A stretch of DNA of 64,000 nucleotides, from contig JACRBN010000012.1 in assembly GCA_016213105.1 (NCBI GenBank), forward strand, positions 62,001-126,000, written 5' to 3'. The notes beneath the pieces were generated by a model. That model was not told where the DNA came from. It ran no database searches and was given only the letters and a program-made list of their open reading frames with translations. Shown here piece by piece: positions 61,180 through 64,000 of this stretch (its first letter is position 1; each line of letters starts with the position of its first letter). A program made the position numbers and the translations under genes. The stretch is from Chloroflexota bacterium (GTDB lineage: Bacteria > Chloroflexota > Anaerolineae > Anaerolineales > Villigracilaceae).

Positions 61180-64000
61180 ATGGCACGGATCGATGACACA
61201 ACCAAAAAGGACAGGCTGGATCGGATCTACCTGATCTTATCCCGCAACCCGCGCGGCCTCAATGAGGCCGAAATTGCACAGGAAGTCAACCTCGAACGCC
61301 GCACAGCGAACAACTATCTGCGTGAGCTGGAGGAACAGGGCAAAGCCTTCAAAGATGGGGTCTACTGGTTCCCGCTGGTGTTGCGCGAATCGCGCCTGCG
61401 TTCCTTCGACCTCTCGCCTGAAGAAGCAGTGACCCTGTACCTGGGTGCGCGGCTGCTCGTCAAACAACAGGATAAGCGTAACGAACCCGCCGAAACCGCC
61501 TTGTTGAAACTGGCCAGTGTTCTCAAGGCGGATGCCGGCGTGGGCGATGAGATAGAGCAGGCCGCCCGGGAACTGGCGCAGCGCCCTGTGCAGGATAATT
61601 ACCAGCCAATCTTTCGAGAAATTGTGCGGGGTTATATTTACCGTAAGAAGGTCGAGATCACTTATCGGCCTCTCAACTGGGACAAGGGCTTTCAAACCAC
61701 CTTTTCAACCTATCTTCTGGAGCCTTCTCCCATAGGCTTCTCCACCTACCTGATTGGTTATAGTTCCATCGTTAACGCCATGCGAGCCTATAAACTGGAG
61801 CGTATCGAGTCTGCACGCATGGTTAAGGATGATTACTCCATCCCCCCCGATTTTCCAGGGTTGGAAGTCTTGCGCAATGCGTGGAGTGTCATTACGGGCA
61901 AGGAGACTGTGCGGGTGGTCTTGCGGTTCAATGAGAAGGTCAAATCCCGTGTTCTGGAAACCCGCTGGCATCCCTCTCAACAAACACGTGAAGACCTTGA
62001 AACGCCAGGTTCCTTGTTGTGGGAGATTCAGGTGGCGGATACGCTTGATCTCAAGCCTTGGATCCGTGGCTGGGGCGCGGATTGCGAGGTGCTGGAGCCG
62101 AAGGAATTGCGAGAGGAAATCACTCAACACGTGAGGGATTTGGCAACCCAATACAAAGTGATAACGCCAGAAATAAAGCCATTTTCGACTCTGTGGGCAA
62201 AGACGGACAGAAAAGACCAGAACAAAGTACATCGCCTTGTATATCACTTAATTGATGTCGGGCAGGTAGCTTTGGCGATGTGGAACAAGGCGCTTGACTC
62301 AGAATCCCAACGCCAGTTTTGCCGATGGCTTGACTGTGATGAAGGAACCGCAGGCCGAACGTTGGCTTTTCTCATCAGCCTGCATGATGTTGGCAAGGCT
62401 TCACCCGATTTTCAAATTAAAGTCGCGTCGGTTGCGCAGGAAGTCGCCAGGGCAGGCTTTACCTTTCCGAGAATGAGGCCTCCCAATTCCGTGGCTCATG
62501 GCGTAATCAGCGCGGGTGCGCTCAGGGAATTGTTGCAAAGCGAATTGAACGTTTCGAAGCCCACGGCAAGGGTTTTGGCCCAGGCCGTGGGTGGGCATCA
62601 TGGAGCATGGATTCGCCCTGTGGATTGGCAGGCGGCGCATACAGATAACACGGGCAGCGCAGAATGGGACACGGCCCGCACAGGTCTCACGCAAGCCATG
62701 TTGAATATTTTCAATCCCAGGGCGGGATTTGACCTTCCAGAAGACGATAAGGAACTCAATACCTTTCTGACCCTATTTTCGGGCTTTACCAGCGTAGCCG
62801 ATTGGATCGGCTCGATGACCGAGTATTTTCCTTATGAGAAAAATGTCAACCTTCCGCTGGGAGAATATGCCTCCCGCGCCGCATCGAGTGCGGAAAAAGC
62901 CTTGACCGAATTGGGATGGTTCGGCTGGCAGGCAGATGGAACAACATTGACCTTCAAGGAAATGTTCCCGTTCATCACTACGCCCAATTCGGTTCAGCAA
63001 AGAATTGTGAGCGAAGTAATGAAAACATCTCTGCCTGCCTTGCTGATTCTCGAATCGCCGACGGGATCAGGTAAGACGGAAGCAGCACTTTATGCGGCGG
63101 ATACTTGGCTTCAAGCCCAACGTGGAAACGGCATGTACATTGCCATGCCGACCCAGGCCACCAGTAATCAAATGTACGACCGTGTGACAAAATTCCTGCG
63201 ACAACGATACCCGGAGGAATCCCTCAATCTGCACCTGGTTCACGGCGGCGCACTGCTGCAAGACGCGGCGCAAACTGAAAATATCTACGACGACGATAAG
63301 TCCGACTCGCTGGGTGGAATTCGTGCCGAGACTTGGTTCCTTCCCCGCAAACGGACCCTGCTCGCGCCCTTCGGTGTGGGAACGATCGACCAAGCCCTGA
63401 TGAGCGTCTTGCAAACCCGCCACTTCTTCGTGCGGATGTTCGGCCTGCAAAACAAGGTGGTTGTCTTCGATGAAGTCCATGCCTATGACACCTATATGTC
63501 GGAGTTGTTCAAGCGCCTGTTGGCCTGGCTCAAGCAGATTGGCGCTTCGGTGGTATTACTCTCTGCGACCCTGCCTGAAGAAACACGCCATGACTTGACC
63601 GCCGCTTATCTTGGCGAAGAAACGGTGAACTTACCATCCACCCAATATCCGCGCCTGACCATCGCCAGTGGAACGGGAATAAAAAGTATTGCCCTTGATA
63701 CGCCGTTGTCTCGCACTATTGTGTTGGAACCATGCGATACCCAACCGCAGGACATCATCGAGCATGTACGAACCGCCCTGCAACATGGCGGCTGCGCGGC
63801 TGTGATCTGCAACCGTGTCAAACGCGCGCAGGAGCTATACAAGGAAATACAGGCGGCTAAACTGGTGCCAGACGAGGATCTAATCCTGTTCCACGCCCGC
63901 TTCCCATTTGCCTGGCGTGAAGAAATCGAAACATCGATTCTCAACAAGTTTGGAAAAGGCAAAGACGGCGGGCATAATCCGAATCGCCCCCATAAATCCA
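61180..64000 (+). CDS. cas3: HTH-WYL regulator fused to Cas3 HD nuclease-helicase, 3' end outside window
   Basis: One open frame of at least 940 codons from the ATG at 61180, behind AAGGAG (61168-61173), with no stop to the window end. Residues about 10-60 are a winged HTH (EIAQEVNLERRTANNYLREL). About 150-225 are WYL (VEITYRPLNW, FSTYLIGYSSIVNAMRAYKL). From about 335 begins Cas3: HD motifs His356 (YHLIDVG), His402-Asp403 (SLHDVGK), His440 (AHG) and His473-His474 (GGHHG). Walker A ESPTGSGKTEAA follows (Lys632), then DEVHAYD (Asp764) and SATLPEE (795). The junction reads ELREEITQHVRDLATQYK then FSTLWAKTD, the normal Cas3 start. It belongs to a type I CRISPR system continuing to the right. Confidence 0.88.
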   Translation, partial: MARIDDTTKKDRLDRIYLILSRNPRGLNEAEIAQEVNLERRTANNYLRELEEQGKAFKDGVYWFPLVLRESRLRSFDLSPEEAVTLYLGARLLVKQQDKRNEPAETALLKLASVLKADAGVGDEIEQAARELAQRPVQDNYQPIFREIVRGYIYRKKVEITYRPLNWDKGFQTTFSTYLLEPSPIGFSTYLIGYSSIVNAMRAYKLERIESARMVKDDYSIPPDFPGLEVLRNAWSVITGKETVRVVLRFNEKVKSRVLETRWHPSQQTREDLETPGSLLWEIQVADTLDLKPWIRGWGADCEVLEPKELREEITQHVRDLATQYKVITPEIKPFSTLWAKTDRKDQNKVHRLVYHLIDVGQVALAMWNKALDSESQRQFCRWLDCDEGTAGRTLAFLISLHDVGKASPDFQIKVASVAQEVARAGFTFPRMRPPNSVAHGVISAGALRELLQSELNVSKPTARVLAQAVGGHHGAWIRPVDWQAAHTDNTGSAEWDTARTGLTQAMLNIFNPRAGFDLPEDDKELNTFLTLFSGFTSVADWIGSMTEYFPYEKNVNLPLGEYASRAASSAEKALTELGWFGWQADGTTLTFKEMFPFITTPNSVQQRIVSEVMKTSLPALLILESPTGSGKTEAALYAADTWLQAQRGNGMYIAMPTQATSNQMYDRVTKFLRQRYPEESLNLHLVHGGALLQDAAQTENIYDDDKSDSLGGIRAETWFLPRKRTLLAPFGVGTIDQALMSVLQTRHFFVRMFGLQNKVVVFDEVHAYDTYMSELFKRLLAWLKQIGASVVLLSATLPEETRHDLTAAYLGEETVNLPSTQYPRLTIASGTGIKSIALDTPLSRTIVLEPCDTQPQDIIEHVRTALQHGGCAAVICNRVKRAQELYKEIQAAKLVPDEDLILFHARFPFAWREEIETSILNKFGKGKDGGHNPNRPHKS

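Overview
The window is most likely chromosomal DNA of a Chloroflexota bacterium of the class Anaerolineae. The main grounds are the S-layer homology (SLH) repeats with Chloroflexota-style GGC...YCP...VTRAQMAVFLL signatures, a lipoprotein and a TrbL-like protein with Thr/Pro-rich linkers, a TadE gene carrying the short palindromic insert I remember from these genomes, and large TIR-WD40 proteins. This is judgement from protein style, because no rRNA or housekeeping marker is present.

A GC-rich backbone of tightly overlapping genes is broken into blocks. Block 1 (1-3039) has a Tad/T2SS-F membrane protein and an LCP protein. Block 2 (11654-15293) has a Flp pilin, three TadE-like pseudopilins and two surface or secreted proteins. 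Block 3 (29369-33035) has a RHH-LuxR regulator behind a perfect palindrome of SOS-box type, then a RecA-like protein without a Walker A motif, a coiled-coil protein and a B-family DNA polymerase with an altered catalytic motif. Block 4 (34806-38260) has two prepilin-peptidase-like proteins and a TrbL/VirB6-like channel. Block 5 (41353-46315) has a DnaB-like ATPase, VirB2/VirB3-like small membrane proteins, a TadB-like protein, an M23 peptidase and a replication-relaxation-like protein. Together they look like a Tad-pilus/type IV secretion hybrid, possibly an integrative element. No VirB4, VirD4, relaxase or integrase lies inside the window.

Accessory cargo sits between the blocks. It comprises a LysR-regulated sugar ABC importer with an esterase and an anion transporter (3296-10329); a truncated comM (10644-11554); a TIR-WD40 island with two IS elements and remnants of an hsdR gene and of ISKra4 transposases (16043-29344); a lipoprotein (33253-34410); a two-component system and an oxidoreductase (38213-41196); and two SLH surface proteins with a regulator (46584-54306). 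Two cargo modules are followed by a degenerate second copy of the 3' end of the backbone gene that precedes them: the polymerase and the replication-relaxation gene. This looks like a scar of how cargo entered.

The right end (55028-64000) is a defence region. It has a three-gene TerB / BrxD-like ATPase / Lhr-type helicase operon, then remnants of HTH regulators behind palindromic operators, and finally one uninterrupted reading frame that joins an HTH-WYL regulator to a Cas3 HD nuclease-helicase and runs off the window. The strongest candidates for something new are this WYL-Cas3 fusion, the SOS-type operon with a probably inactive polymerase, and the membrane-anchored TIR-WD40 family.
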